55,640 nucleotides of DNA from Rhodospirillales bacterium (GTDB lineage: Bacteria; Pseudomonadota; Alphaproteobacteria; ATCC43930; CGMCC-115725), in contig JAQGIC010000111.1 in NCBI GenBank assembly GCA_028288725.1, positions 1 through 55,640 on the forward strand, given 5' to 3'. The stretch's first letter is position 1. Each line of letters opens with the position of its first letter. This document shows, piece by piece, positions 43,040-53,329 of the stretch. The translations under genes were made by a program, and so were the position numbers. The notes under the pieces are model-generated. The model was given only the letters and a program-made list of their open reading frames with translations, had not been told where the DNA came from and ran no database searches.

Positions 43040-43885
43040 TTAGCGCCGCACCACCCCCAGTGCGGCGGCGATATCGGCCGCGGCCGCGGCGACCAGACGG
43101 CCGAGCGGGGCGACCCGATCGACCGTGACGCGCGCGGTCGGTCCGGAGCAGGAGATGGCGGCGACCGGCTCGCCATATTCGTCCCGGATCGCGGCCGCGA
43201 CGCAGCGCAGACCGAGCGCGAATTCCTCGTCATCGATCGCGTAGCCCTGCGACGCGACCGGGCGCAAGGCGCGTTCGAGCGCCGCCGGCTCGGTCAGGGT
43301 ATGGTCGGTGTAGGGAATGAAGTCGATGCGGGCGTAGAGCGGCGCCCGCTCCGCCTCGCCGAGCGCCGCCAGCAGCGCCTTGCCGACGCCCGAGCAATGC
43401 AGCGGTGCCCGGCCGCCCGGACGGGCCAGCGCCCGCATCATCGCCCGACATTCGATCTGGGCCAGATAGACCGCGTCGGCGCCGTCGAGCACCGCGAGAC
43501 TGACCGATTCGCCGGAATCCTCCATCAATTGCCGCATTACCGGGCGCGCCGCCGCGACCACGTTGCGGGTCCGCAGGAAGACGGCACCGACCGTGAAAGA
43601 TTGCACGCCGATGAACCACAGCCCACGCTCGGCATCGTGGCTGACATAGCGTCGCTGCTGCAGCGTCTTCAGCAGGCGGTGCGCGGTCGACGGCGCCAGC
43701 CCGGTGGCCTTGGCCAACTCGGTCAGACCGGCGCCCTGCTCCGCCATCGCGACGGATTCCATGAGGTCGAGCGCGCGACCGAGCGATTGCACCGCGCCGG
43801 GCGCACCGACGGCACCGGGGTGCGCGGGACGTCCCCGTTTGCGCTGGGGACCTGTGGGTTCTGGCACGTGCTTGGCGTTGGGCAT
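43040..43885 (-). CDS. IclR-family transcriptional regulator
   Basis: This 281-residue protein has an N-terminal winged helix (about 30-90: VQSLGRALDLMESV, GLAPSTAHRLLKTLQQRRYV) and a C-terminal effector-binding GAF-like domain (GKALLAALGEAERAPLY, GYAIDDEEFALGLRCVAAAI). The N-terminus has a basic, AT-hook-like stretch KRGRPAH. It is divergent from glycerate 2-kinase and very probably controls it and pyruvate kinase in response to a glyoxylate- or hydroxypyruvate-derived metabolite. That role is inferred from position. Confidence 0.88.
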   Translation of the reverse strand: MPNAKHVPEPTGPQRKRGRPAHPGAVGAPGAVQSLGRALDLMESVAMAEQGAGLTELAKATGLAPSTAHRLLKTLQQRRYVSHDAERGLWFIGVQSFTVGAVFLRTRNVVAAARPVMRQLMEDSGESVSLAVLDGADAVYLAQIECRAMMRALARPGGRAPLHCSGVGKALLAALGEAERAPLYARIDFIPYTDHTLTEPAALERALRPVASQGYAIDDEEFALGLRCVAAAIRDEYGEPVAAISCSGPTARVTVDRVAPLGRLVAAAAADIAAALGVVRR

Positions 43886-43898
43886 GTTTTGGGCTTAT

Positions 43899-43922
43899 TT
43901 TCCGTTGGTCGGAAATTTTTCC
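43899..43922. promoter_or_regulatory. Candidate IclR-type operator
   Basis: Two overlapping inverted repeats lie between the divergent iclR-type and glycerate kinase genes. They are TTTCCG-TTGGT-CGGAAA (43899-43915) and GGAAA-TT-TTTCC (43911-43922). The GGAAA/TTTCC arms match known IclR-family operators. The position, 14 bases from the regulator's start, would allow autorepression as well as control of the kinase gene. Confidence 0.5.
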
Positions 43923-43985
43923 TCTTCCGCAGCCTTTTGTCGACCTTCATCGACCAGCGAGACAAAGAAACATGAGGCATCGATC

Positions 43986-45254
43986 GTGAAGGGCGCCATT
44001 GACCCCCGGGCCTTCCTCGAAGGATTGTTCCATACCGCCTGCGCCGCCGCGGACCCGATGCAGGTGCTGCCGCACCATCTGCCGCCGCCGCCGAAGGGCC
44101 GGACCATCGTGGTCGGCGCCGGCAAGGCTGCCAGCAAGATGGCCCAAGCGGTCGAAGCCCATTGGGCAGGATCGCTCGACGGCGTGGTCGTAACGCGCCA
44201 CGGCCAGCGCCTGCCGTTGAAGAAGATCGAAATCATCGAATCGGCGCATCCGGTGCCCGACCAGAATGCGGTGACGGGCGCCCAGCGGGTCCTGGCCGCG
44301 GTTCGCGGGCTGACCGCCGACGATCTGGTGCTGTGTCTCATCTCCGGTGGCGGATCGGCCCTCATGACGCTGCCGGCCGAAGGGTTGAGCCTGGATGACA
44401 AGCAGGCGGTGACCCGCGCGCTGCTGCGTTCCGGCGCCACCATCGGCGAAATGAATGTCGTCCGCAAACATCTGTCGGGCATCAAGGGTGGGCGCCTGGC
44501 GGCGGCGGCCTTTCCGGCCCGGGTCGTGACGCTCGCGATTTCCGACGTGCCCGGCGACGACCCGGCCATCATCGCATCCGGCCCGACGATCGCCGACCCG
44601 TCGACCTTCGCCCACGCCCGCGCCATCATCGACCGCTATGCCATAGCACTGCCCGAGAATGTCGCCCGCCATTTCGGGGCCGCGACCGACGAATCGCCCA
44701 AACCGGGCGATCCGCGATTGGACGGCAATCGCCTAACCATGATCGCGACGCCTCAGATGGCGCTGGAGGCGGCGGCCGCCGCCGTCAAAAAGGCGCAACG
44801 CAATGCTATTATCCTGGGCGACGCCATCGAGGGCGAAGCGCGCGAGGTGGCGAAAGTTCATGCCGGAATCGCCCGGTCGATCGCACGACACGGCCACCCG
44901 GTCCGCTCGCCTGCGGTCATCCTGTCCGGTGGTGAAACCACGGTCACGGTCCGCGGCAAGGGACGGGGCGGGCGCAACGCCGAATTCATGCTGGCGCTGG
45001 CGATCGCGCTGGAGGGCCAGCCCGGCATCTTCGCCATCGCCGGCGATACGGACGGGATCGATGGGACAGAGGACAATGCCGGTGCGCTGATCGATCCGAC
45101 CACGCTCGCCCGAGCCCGCGCGATAGGGCTCGATCCGCAGGCGATGCTGGACAATAATGACGCTTACAGTCTGTTCAAGGCGTTGGGCGACCTGGTCGTG
45201 ACCGGGCCGACCTACACCAACGTGAATGATTTCCGGGCGATTCTGGTCCACTGA
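43986..45254 (+). CDS. Glycerate 2-kinase (MOFRL family)
   Basis: This 422-residue protein phosphorylates D-glycerate to 2-phosphoglycerate with ATP. The N-terminal domain has VVGAGKAASKMAQAVE and CLISGGGSALMTLP. NVVRKHLSGIKGGRLAAAA and ISDVPGDDPAIIASGPT follow, and the C-terminal MOFRL domain has SGGETTVTVRGKGRGGRNAEF. The start is GTG at 43986, the only in-frame candidate next to the conserved region. Pyruvate kinase follows after 45 bases, giving a short route glycerate - 2-phosphoglycerate - (enolase) - PEP - pyruvate. Confidence 0.9.
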   Translation: MKGAIDPRAFLEGLFHTACAAADPMQVLPHHLPPPPKGRTIVVGAGKAASKMAQAVEAHWAGSLDGVVVTRHGQRLPLKKIEIIESAHPVPDQNAVTGAQRVLAAVRGLTADDLVLCLISGGGSALMTLPAEGLSLDDKQAVTRALLRSGATIGEMNVVRKHLSGIKGGRLAAAAFPARVVTLAISDVPGDDPAIIASGPTIADPSTFAHARAIIDRYAIALPENVARHFGAATDESPKPGDPRLDGNRLTMIATPQMALEAAAAAVKKAQRNAIILGDAIEGEAREVAKVHAGIARSIARHGHPVRSPAVILSGGETTVTVRGKGRGGRNAEFMLALAIALEGQPGIFAIAGDTDGIDGTEDNAGALIDPTTLARARAIGLDPQAMLDNNDAYSLFKALGDLVVTGPTYTNVNDFRAILVH

Positions 45255-45299
45255 CCCAGCATCACTGGCCAACAATGCCCCCGAAGGGATCCGCCTATC

Positions 45300-46736
<1,437 letters not shown>

Positions 46737-46808
46737 ACAATCAGGTCGATCCCGATCAATCTTGATTGTATCCCCCTCATCCGCGAAAATTCCCCAGATT
46801 GGGTGGAG

Positions 46809-48395
46809 ATGTCGGTGCGGAGAGCCGGACTAGCCTTTTTGGCGGTGATGACGGCCGGATGGTGTGCGGCCGCGGCCGCGGCCGACGACCATGTGCTGCG
46901 CCTGGTGACCCCGCTCGAGATTCGGACGCTCGACCCGCATCTGCGCGTCTGGGCGGCCGAACGCGTCGTGACGACCATGATGCTCGACGGCCTGACCCGG
47001 GAGGACGCCAATGGCGATCCCATACCGGGCGACGCCGCGTCGTGGGACATCTCCTCCGACGGGCGCCAATATGTTTTCCATCTGCGGGCCGATGCCCAGT
47101 TCAGCGACGGCCGGGCGGTGACGGCGAATGATTTCGTCTATGCGTTCCGCCGCTACGTCGATCCGAAGACCCATAGCCAGTCAACCAGCACCATCGAATC
47201 CGTGCTGCACGCGCGCGATTGCCTGAATGGCACGCTGCCGCCGGAAGCGCTCGGCGTGGCTGCGACCGACAGCCAGACCCTGACGGTCACGCTCGCCCAT
47301 CCCTCGCCGTTCTTCCTGCATTGGGCGACATTGCTGGTCCCGCTCGAGCGCGATCTGGTCGAGCGGTGGGGTGACAAATGGACCGAGCCCGGCCACATGG
47401 TCTCGAACGGTCCCTTCATGCTGGCCGCCTTCGACAGGACCGGCGCGATCGAGCTGGTCAAGAACCCGCGCTACTGGAACGCGAGCGCCATCCATCTCGA
47501 TCGGATCAAGTTCATCCCCGTCGCCGATCACGCCTTGCAGCTGAAGATGTTCGCGGCAGGCGAGTTGGATGTCATCAATCTGACCGACGATCAGGTGAAC
47601 GAGCAGCGCGCCAAGCTCGGCGATCGGTTGACGATCCAGCCGCTCAACCGGGTCTCCTATTACTTCTTCAACATGGCGAGCGGCCCGTTCGCCGATCAGC
47701 CCAGCCTGCGCCGGGCGCTGGCGTTGAGCTTCGAGCCTGAGATGATCGCGCGCAAGCTGAACGCGCCGACCCTCGAACCGGCGAATTCGCTGATCCCGCG
47801 CAACTTTCCGGCCTATGCGCATCCGCGCCTGGATTTCGCCGCCCGTCCCATTGCCGACCGGCTGACGGAGGCGCGCCGGCTTTATGCCGAAGCCCATTAC
47901 GGACCGCAGCGGCCGCTTACGGTCAACTTGGTCGATAGCGTTCATAATCGATGCCAGATCATCGCCGATATGTGGAAGGCGGCGCTTGGCGCGCGGGTCA
48001 ATTGCACGATCATCGAAGATAGCCAAGCCCGGTTCGATGCCAGTCGCCGTGGCGACTTCGACATGGGCCTGATGAGCGAGGGCGCGGCCGCGCCCGATCC
48101 GCTCGAAATTCTGGAAAGCTTTCAGAGCACGCCGGAGAATATCGGCAATGTCGGGCGATACCGCAGCGCCACATTCGACGATCTGCTGCGCCAGGCCGAC
48201 GAAAGCGCCGATTTCCTGGTGCGTGCGGAAAAGCTGGCGCGGGCCGAACGGATCCTGCTCGACGATCTCCCGGCGCTGCCGCTCGCCTACGGTCGCACGG
48301 CCTATCTGGTCGGCCCGCGCATCAAGGGCTTCCGCATGTTGCCGTCGAACGGCATGTTCGTCGATGGGGTCGCGACAGGGGAGCCGTCCGAGTAG
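46809..48395 (+). CDS. Oligopeptide-type ABC transporter periplasmic binding protein
   Basis: This 528-residue protein has a Sec signal peptide (VRRAGLAFLAVMTAG and an AAAAAADD cleavage region). The mature part is a family 5 solute-binding protein with LVTPLEIRTLDPHL, DGRAVTANDFVYAFRRYVDP, NGPFMLAAF and NPRYWNASAI. It is OppA/MppA-like and would deliver peptides to an ABC permease. No permease or ATPase genes are adjacent, so it may be an orphan that shares a transporter elsewhere. A GTG two codons upstream (46803) is an alternative start. Confidence 0.87.
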   Translation: MSVRRAGLAFLAVMTAGWCAAAAAADDHVLRLVTPLEIRTLDPHLRVWAAERVVTTMMLDGLTREDANGDPIPGDAASWDISSDGRQYVFHLRADAQFSDGRAVTANDFVYAFRRYVDPKTHSQSTSTIESVLHARDCLNGTLPPEALGVAATDSQTLTVTLAHPSPFFLHWATLLVPLERDLVERWGDKWTEPGHMVSNGPFMLAAFDRTGAIELVKNPRYWNASAIHLDRIKFIPVADHALQLKMFAAGELDVINLTDDQVNEQRAKLGDRLTIQPLNRVSYYFFNMASGPFADQPSLRRALALSFEPEMIARKLNAPTLEPANSLIPRNFPAYAHPRLDFAARPIADRLTEARRLYAEAHYGPQRPLTVNLVDSVHNRCQIIADMWKAALGARVNCTIIEDSQARFDASRRGDFDMGLMSEGAAAPDPLEILESFQSTPENIGNVGRYRSATFDDLLRQADESADFLVRAEKLARAERILLDDLPALPLAYGRTAYLVGPRIKGFRMLPSNGMFVDGVATGEPSE

Positions 48396-48440
48396 ATCTC
48401 GCTATCGACACATGAGCGGAAACCCGCCACTTTCCGGCAC

Positions 48441-49103
48441 ATGAACCTGGAAACCCCGTCGGTCGAGACCTGCCCGCGCTGCCTGAAGGCCGCCCCGCTG
48501 TGCGTCTGCGCCAAGATCGAACCGATCGCCAATCGCGTCTTCGTGCTGGTGCTGCAGCATCCGCAGGAGCAGGACCGTGACCTCGGCACCGCGCGGCTCG
48601 CCTTCCTGCATTTCAGCCAAGCCGCGTTCAAGGTCGGCCTGAGCTGGCCCAATCTGTCGAAGGCGGTCGGGCGCCCGGTGGCCGATCCCAAGCGCTGGGG
48701 CGTGCTCTATCTGGGGCCGGCAATCTTGCCGCCCGAGGCGCAGGGGCGCGACATCGTCGTGCTGGATCGCAAGGGCGCGCTCGATCCGGCCCAGGACAAG
48801 GCGCTGGACGAGCTCGATGGCGTCGTCGTGCTCGACGGGACCTGGAGCCAGGCCAAGGCGCTGTGGTGGCGTAATGCCTGGCTCTTGAAGCTGAGGCGCG
48901 TGGTGCTCGATCCCAAGGCGCCGTCGCGCTACGGCAAGCTCCGCAAGGAGCCCCGGCGCGAGAGCGTGTCGACCCTGGAGGCAACCGCCATCCTGATGAG
49001 CCGGCTCGAAGCCCGTCCCGACCTGCAGCCGCGCATGCTCGCCTGCTTCGATGCCCTGCTGCAACGCTACCGGGACAGCCGAAAGAAGCCGCCGCCGGCC
49101 TAA
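48441..49103 (+). CDS. DTW-domain tRNA-uridine aminocarboxypropyltransferase-like protein
   Basis: This 220-residue protein has an N-terminal zinc-type cluster (CPRCLKAAPLCVCAKI) and the DTW-family core VVVLDGTWSQAKALWW. RVVLDPKAPSRYGKLRKEP follows. Characterised DTW proteins (TapT) put a 3-amino-3-carboxypropyl group on tRNA uridine using SAM. It stands alone and is a housekeeping RNA-modification gene. Confidence 0.85.
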   Translation: MNLETPSVETCPRCLKAAPLCVCAKIEPIANRVFVLVLQHPQEQDRDLGTARLAFLHFSQAAFKVGLSWPNLSKAVGRPVADPKRWGVLYLGPAILPPEAQGRDIVVLDRKGALDPAQDKALDELDGVVVLDGTWSQAKALWWRNAWLLKLRRVVLDPKAPSRYGKLRKEPRRESVSTLEATAILMSRLEARPDLQPRMLACFDALLQRYRDSRKKPPPA

Positions 49104-49184
49104 GTCCGGAACGAATCGCCGCCCCGCGCAATTGATGCCCGTGAACGGAGGACTGTCTTCCGTGCAACAGGATCGGGGACAGAC

Positions 49185-49442
49185 ATGTCGATCATCGGTT
49201 GGATTGTTCTAGGCCTCATTTCGGGCTTCATCGCGAGCAAGATCGTCAATAAGTCGGGTGAAGGCGCCGTGCTGGATATCATCCTCGGCATCGTTGGTGC
49301 GATCGTCGGCGGCGTTCTATTCAACCAGTTCGGCGCCGCAGGCGTCACCGGCTTCAATCTCTACAGCATGGTCGTCGCCGTCATCGGGGCCATCGTGGTG
49401 CTGATCATCTATCACGCCCTGTTCGGTCGACGGACCATCTGA
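49185..49442 (+). CDS. GlsB/YeaQ/YmgE-family small membrane protein
   Basis: This 85-residue, very hydrophobic protein has three membrane segments (about 3-20, 28-52 and 58-80). It has the glycine-rich family pattern WIVLGLISGFIASKIV and DIILGIVGAIVGGVLFNQFG. The family is stress-induced in enterobacteria, and its molecular role is unknown. It has its own promoter region, and a strong hairpin follows. Confidence 0.87.
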   Translation: MSIIGWIVLGLISGFIASKIVNKSGEGAVLDIILGIVGAIVGGVLFNQFGAAGVTGFNLYSMVVAVIGAIVVLIIYHALFGRRTI

Positions 49443-49463
49443 ACATCGGCGTCGTGGGCGGCC

Positions 49464-49485
49464 GGGGCGGGCTCCGGTCCGCCCC
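49464..49485 (+). terminator. Hairpin with UNCG tetraloop
   Basis: GGGGCGGGC and GTCCGCCCC form a 9 bp stem (one G-U pair) closed by the stable tetraloop UCCG. It begins 22 bases after the GlsB-family stop. No U-run follows, so it may end transcription only partly or may protect the 3' end. Confidence 0.45.
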
Positions 49486-49689
49486 GATGCCTTGATCGCG
49501 AAAAGTGCGCGGCACGCACGAAGTTCATTGATTCCCCCTCGCCCCAGGAACCCGTCGCGTTCGCCCGGGTTGCTTTCTCACGCCAGGGGAACCCCGGACA
49601 TTTCATCATCCGGCGGCTGGAGAGCGCTCCAATGCCGAGCGCTTCGTCCTGCCCTGGGGTGTCATCCATTTATGAGGAGCGATTGCGAC

Positions 49690-50184
49690 ATGAACACCCT
49701 CGACGAAATGATCCAGCACTTCATGCAGGACATCTACTATGCCGAACGCCAGATCATGAAGGCGTTGCCGAAGATGGCAAAGGCGGCGCAGAGCCCGGAG
49801 CTGAAGCAGGCATTCCTGACCCACCGTGAGGAAACCCAGGGTCAGATCGAGCGCTTGCAGCAGGCGTTCGAGGCCATGGGCCAGCGTGCCAAGGGCGTCA
49901 CCTGCGAGGCGATCAACGGGCTGATCGAGGAATGCGAGGAGTTGCTGGCGGAGGCAAAGGAGCCGGGCCCGGTCCGCGATTCCGGCCTCGTCGCCTGCGC
50001 CCAAGCGGTCGAGCATTATGAGATCGCCCGCTACGGCACCCTCGTCGCTTGGACGAAAGCCAAGGGATTTACCGAAGCGTCCACCCTGCTCCAGCAAACG
50101 CTCGATGAGGAAAAGAAGACGGATATGCTGCTGAGCAAGCTCGGCAACAGCGATCTCAACAAGCAGGCCGCGAAGGCCGCCTGA
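49690..50184 (+). CDS. DUF892 ferritin-like protein (YciE/YciF type)
   Basis: This 164-residue four-helix protein has the DUF892 layout. Acidic and histidine residues suited to a di-iron site lie on successive helices (IYYAERQIMKALP, HREETQGQIERL, AVEHYEIARYG and LDEEKKTDMLL). These proteins are stress-induced, and their function is not firmly known. The ATG at 49690 was chosen because MNTLDEMIQHFMQDIYYAE is the usual family start; ATG 49672 is possible. Confidence 0.86.
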   Translation: MNTLDEMIQHFMQDIYYAERQIMKALPKMAKAAQSPELKQAFLTHREETQGQIERLQQAFEAMGQRAKGVTCEAINGLIEECEELLAEAKEPGPVRDSGLVACAQAVEHYEIARYGTLVAWTKAKGFTEASTLLQQTLDEEKKTDMLLSKLGNSDLNKQAAKAA

Positions 50185-50192
50185 TCGGGGTT

Positions 50193-50225
50193 CCGGCGGC
50201 CTGGGTGCAAACCTCCGGCCGCCGG
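50193..50225 (+). terminator. Hairpin after the DUF892 gene
   Basis: CCGGCGGCC and GGCCGCCGG form a 9 bp perfect stem. The loop holds a smaller GGGT/ACCT stem capped by a GCAA (GNRA) tetraloop. It starts 9 bases after the stop codon. There is no strong U-tract. Confidence 0.45.
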
Positions 50226-50296
50226 CCTTGCATCGGCGCCGGCAGCGGCAGGCCTTCGAGCGGTGCCGTCGTCGCCTTATCACGTCGAGCAGGATA

Positions 50297-50388
50297 CGGA
50301 CTCACATGAAAGTCCGACGCTCTAAGTCAAATATTTAGAGACTGATTCACCGATCAAGCCGAGCAGGCTTGATCGGATCAGGCTCTAG
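50297..50388. repeat. Compound palindromic intergenic unit
   Basis: Three inverted repeats follow one another: CGGACT/AGTCCG (50297-50316), CTCTAA/TTAGAG and a perfect 11 bp stem CCGATCAAGCC/GGCTTGATCGG with a GAGCA loop (50350-50376). The unit ends in GCTCTAG. This arrangement resembles dispersed intergenic repeats common in alphaproteobacteria. It lies between the convergent DUF892 and DUF1501 genes and could also end both transcripts. Confidence 0.45.
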
Positions 50389-51647
50389 ACCCGCACCAAC
50401 CCGCCCATCGGCCTAACGCCGGCGCTGTCCGGAAACACGGCGCTGTCGAGATGCGCCGGCGCCACCCCCATGTGATCGCGCAGCACGCCCTTGGCCACCG
50501 CACGCAGGTCGGTCGCCATGCGCAGGTCGCGATTTTCCTCGAGCTGGCCCAGCCCCGGCCAATCGCCGGCGATGCGGCCGCCCTTGACCGCGCCGCCCAG
50601 CAGCAAGGCGACCGAGGCCGTACCGTGATCGGTGCCATTGGTGCCGTTCGGTGCCACGGTGCGACCGAATTCGGTCATCACCAGCACGACCGTCCTGCTC
50701 CAGGCCGGACCGAGGCTGGTCTTGAGCTGTGCCAGCCCATCGCCCAGGCCGCGCAGATTGTCGGCGAGCCGGCCTTTGACCGTGCCCTGGCCGACATGGG
50801 TGTCCCAGCCGCCCATGTCGATCACCGCCACGCGCGGCCCGCCGGCGGCGGCGAGCAGTCCGCCCGCCGCCTCGGCCATCGGCCGGAACGCGCCCGGTCC
50901 ATAGCCGCCGGCCTTGGCGAAACGCGGCTTGCCGTCGGATCCCATGCTGTTGGCGCCAAGCACCTCGTCGTCGAGACTCTGCGCCTTGACGCCGTCGGCC
51001 AGCGCCGGTCCGAACAGCTTGTCGCCGGCATACATCTGGGTGAGCGACGCCAGCAGGGTCGGATCGGCCGCCTTGAGGTTCGGCGGCTCCCACGAGGCGA
51101 CGGCGACGCCGCCGCGCAGCATCAGCGGGATCGACGGACCGACCGCGAGGCCGAGCCGGCGATTTCGATCGTTGCCCTGGATATCGACCAGCGCCCGATT
51201 GAGCCAGCCGGTCGGCGCGCCATGGCGCTCGACGAGCCCCATCTCCAGCAGATCCTGAGCATCGAAATGCGAGCGGGTGTGATAGCCGCCGGCGGTCGCC
51301 GGAACGATCAGCAGCTCGCCCGCCCCCCACATCGGCTGGATCGCGGCGAGGGCCGCGTTGAGGCCGAACGTATGGTCGAGCGGCAGGATGCCGTCGGGCT
51401 GGCCCGGCATGGGCAGCGCCAGCCCGTTCCGCCGCTCGGCATAGCGCGGATCGCCATAGGGCGGCACGGCGGCGAGACCGTCGAGCGCGCCGCGCAGCAG
51501 AATGACGACGAGACGGTTGTCCGTGGGGGCCGCGGCATAGGCGATGCGCGGCAGTCCCAGGATGGCGAGACCGGCACCGAGGCCGAGGGTGCCGCCGAGG
51601 GTCCCCAGGATGCGGCGGCGGCTGGGCAGCGTGTCGTGCGGGTTCAT
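50385..51647 (-). CDS. DUF1501 secreted protein (Tat signal)
   Basis: The N-terminus of this 420-residue protein carries a twin-arginine signal (SRRRILGTLGG) followed by a hydrophobic stretch and an AYAAA cleavage region. The mature part has LLRGALDGLAAVPPYGDP, DMGGWDTHVGQ and MTEFGRTVAPNGTNGTDHGT, typical of the sulfatase-like DUF1501 family. Its function is unknown. It starts 5 bases after the DUF1800 gene, with which this family is usually paired. Confidence 0.86.
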   Translation of the reverse strand: MNPHDTLPSRRRILGTLGGTLGLGAGLAILGLPRIAYAAAPTDNRLVVILLRGALDGLAAVPPYGDPRYAERRNGLALPMPGQPDGILPLDHTFGLNAALAAIQPMWGAGELLIVPATAGGYHTRSHFDAQDLLEMGLVERHGAPTGWLNRALVDIQGNDRNRRLGLAVGPSIPLMLRGGVAVASWEPPNLKAADPTLLASLTQMYAGDKLFGPALADGVKAQSLDDEVLGANSMGSDGKPRFAKAGGYGPGAFRPMAEAAGGLLAAAGGPRVAVIDMGGWDTHVGQGTVKGRLADNLRGLGDGLAQLKTSLGPAWSRTVVLVMTEFGRTVAPNGTNGTDHGTASVALLLGGAVKGGRIAGDWPGLGQLEENRDLRMATDLRAVAKGVLRDHMGVAPAHLDSAVFPDSAGVRPMGGLVRV

Positions 51648-51652
51648 GACGA

Positions 51653-53110
51653 TCACCGGCGTTGGAAGGCGGGACTGGCGAACAGCATCGCCAGCGCGGT
51701 CGGGCGGCTTTCGGCGCGGGCGATCGCCTGGCGCTGGTCGGGCGCGATCGTGTCGCCCAGCACCGCATCGGTCAGCATGACCGGATCGACGTCGTTGCCG
51801 ACCTGATCGGCATAGGCCTGGGCCCATTCGACCCGGCGCAGCACCGCTTCGGGCCCGATCCAGGCGGCGGCATCGTCGGGCCAGCCGGCCGGCGACGGCG
51901 CCATATGCAGCCCCTGGCCCAGCCGATCGAGGGTCCCGACCGCCTGTTCCGGCGTCAGCGACCTGCCGGTCGCGCGGATCGCGGAGACGACCAGATCGAA
52001 TGGCGATTTGATCTTCTGCTGATAGAGGCTCCAGGCCTCGGGCTGATCGACCAATGCTGCCGAGACGGCATGCAGATCGCCGCCGGTCTGCATGAAGACC
52101 TGGGCCAGGCGATCGACCGCGGCCCGGGGCGGCTGGTCGGCGATGAAATGCACCGCCAATCGGCGCGCGACATGACGGGCGGTCGACGGGTGATGCGCGA
52201 TGGTGCGGATCGCCGCCAGCCCTTCGCCCATGCCGGCCTCCGGATAGGTCTGCCCGAGGAAGATCTTCAGACCGGGCTGATGGATCTGGGGCACGAAGGT
52301 GAAATGGCCCGGATCGCCCACACGGGGACCGCCGATCGACCAGCCGGTCAGGATGCGGGCGAGCGCGCGCACGTCCTCTTCCCTATAGCCGCCGTCGACG
52401 CCCAGCGTATGCAGCTCCAGCAGCTCGCGGCCCAGGTTCTCGTTCAGCCCGCGCTTGCCGCGCAGCCCGACCTTCGAATCCGGTCCGACCGAGACCCAAT
52501 TGTCGAGGTAGAGCCCCATGGCCGGATGCTGGACCACCGCCAGCACCATGTCCTCGAACCGGCCGTTGATATGCGGCCGGATCGCTTCGCGCTCGAAGCT
52601 GCCGGCCAAGGGGCGCACCACCGGGCGGATACCCGAGACGGTGAAATGATTGGCCCAGAAGCTGACCAGCCGTTCGGCGAACGGCGTCGGGCTGCCCGTG
52701 ACCGCGTCGAACTTGGCGCCGGTCTCGGCCAAAACGGCCTGGCGCAGGACCTTCTGCTCCGGAAACCGCGGCTGGCCCCTTTGCGGGTCCGCCATCGCCG
52801 GCTCGGCCGCCGCCATCTCCTCGGGGCCGCCGCGCGAATCGGCGCCTTGCGGGCTCGGGTCGAGCCGCGCCATGCGCACGGGACGGGGCGGCGGGTCGCC
52901 ATCGGCCTTGGCCTGCCGGCGCTGCTGCTGAAGCTGCTGGTAGGTGACGATCAGTTCGGCCGACGGCGGCAATGCCGCGAAATTCGATGGGATTTGAGGA
53001 CGGCCGAGTTGCGCCTTGAGCCATCCCCGCGGATCGCCCCCGATCGCCGCCGTGCCATCGGGTCCAGCGCCGTAGCCGAACCGCGATGCCGCAATGATCG
53101 CCTGATTCAT
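51653..53110 (-). CDS. DUF1800 family protein
   Basis: This 485-residue protein has the family segments AASRFGYGAGPDG, ERLVSFWANHFTVSG, LGRELLELHTLGVDGGY and GWPDDAAAWIGPEAVLRRVEW. A low-complexity Gln/Arg-Pro stretch lies near residues 58-90. The DUF1800-DUF1501 pair is widespread in soil and aquatic bacteria and its role is unknown. A clear signal peptide is not visible, unlike in its partner. Confidence 0.85.
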   Translation of the reverse strand: MNQAIIAASRFGYGAGPDGTAAIGGDPRGWLKAQLGRPQIPSNFAALPPSAELIVTYQQLQQQRRQAKADGDPPPRPVRMARLDPSPQGADSRGGPEEMAAAEPAMADPQRGQPRFPEQKVLRQAVLAETGAKFDAVTGSPTPFAERLVSFWANHFTVSGIRPVVRPLAGSFEREAIRPHINGRFEDMVLAVVQHPAMGLYLDNWVSVGPDSKVGLRGKRGLNENLGRELLELHTLGVDGGYREEDVRALARILTGWSIGGPRVGDPGHFTFVPQIHQPGLKIFLGQTYPEAGMGEGLAAIRTIAHHPSTARHVARRLAVHFIADQPPRAAVDRLAQVFMQTGGDLHAVSAALVDQPEAWSLYQQKIKSPFDLVVSAIRATGRSLTPEQAVGTLDRLGQGLHMAPSPAGWPDDAAAWIGPEAVLRRVEWAQAYADQVGNDVDPVMLTDAVLGDTIAPDQRQAIARAESRPTALAMLFASPAFQRR

Positions 53111-53329
53111 TACAGAACCTCAAAAGGATATGCTCGAGCGATACTTGCCAAGATTGGCAAGCGGTGCCGTCATGGGAAGTAATACGCCGGCCATGCCCGC
53201 CGCATCCCCGGCGCGCTGACCAGGATTGTCCGACGGTCGGGGCGAAGCCGGTTGGTAACGATCGGAGAAACGTGGTACACGCCGCCGCTTCCCCCGTGAA
53301 TTATCGACCAGCACAGGACCGGCCCCGCC

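Noticed and set aside
50297..50388. CRISPR-like repeat or small RNA gene
   Set aside because: The palindromes differ from one another and there is no regular spacer. They fit a dispersed intergenic repeat or terminator region.
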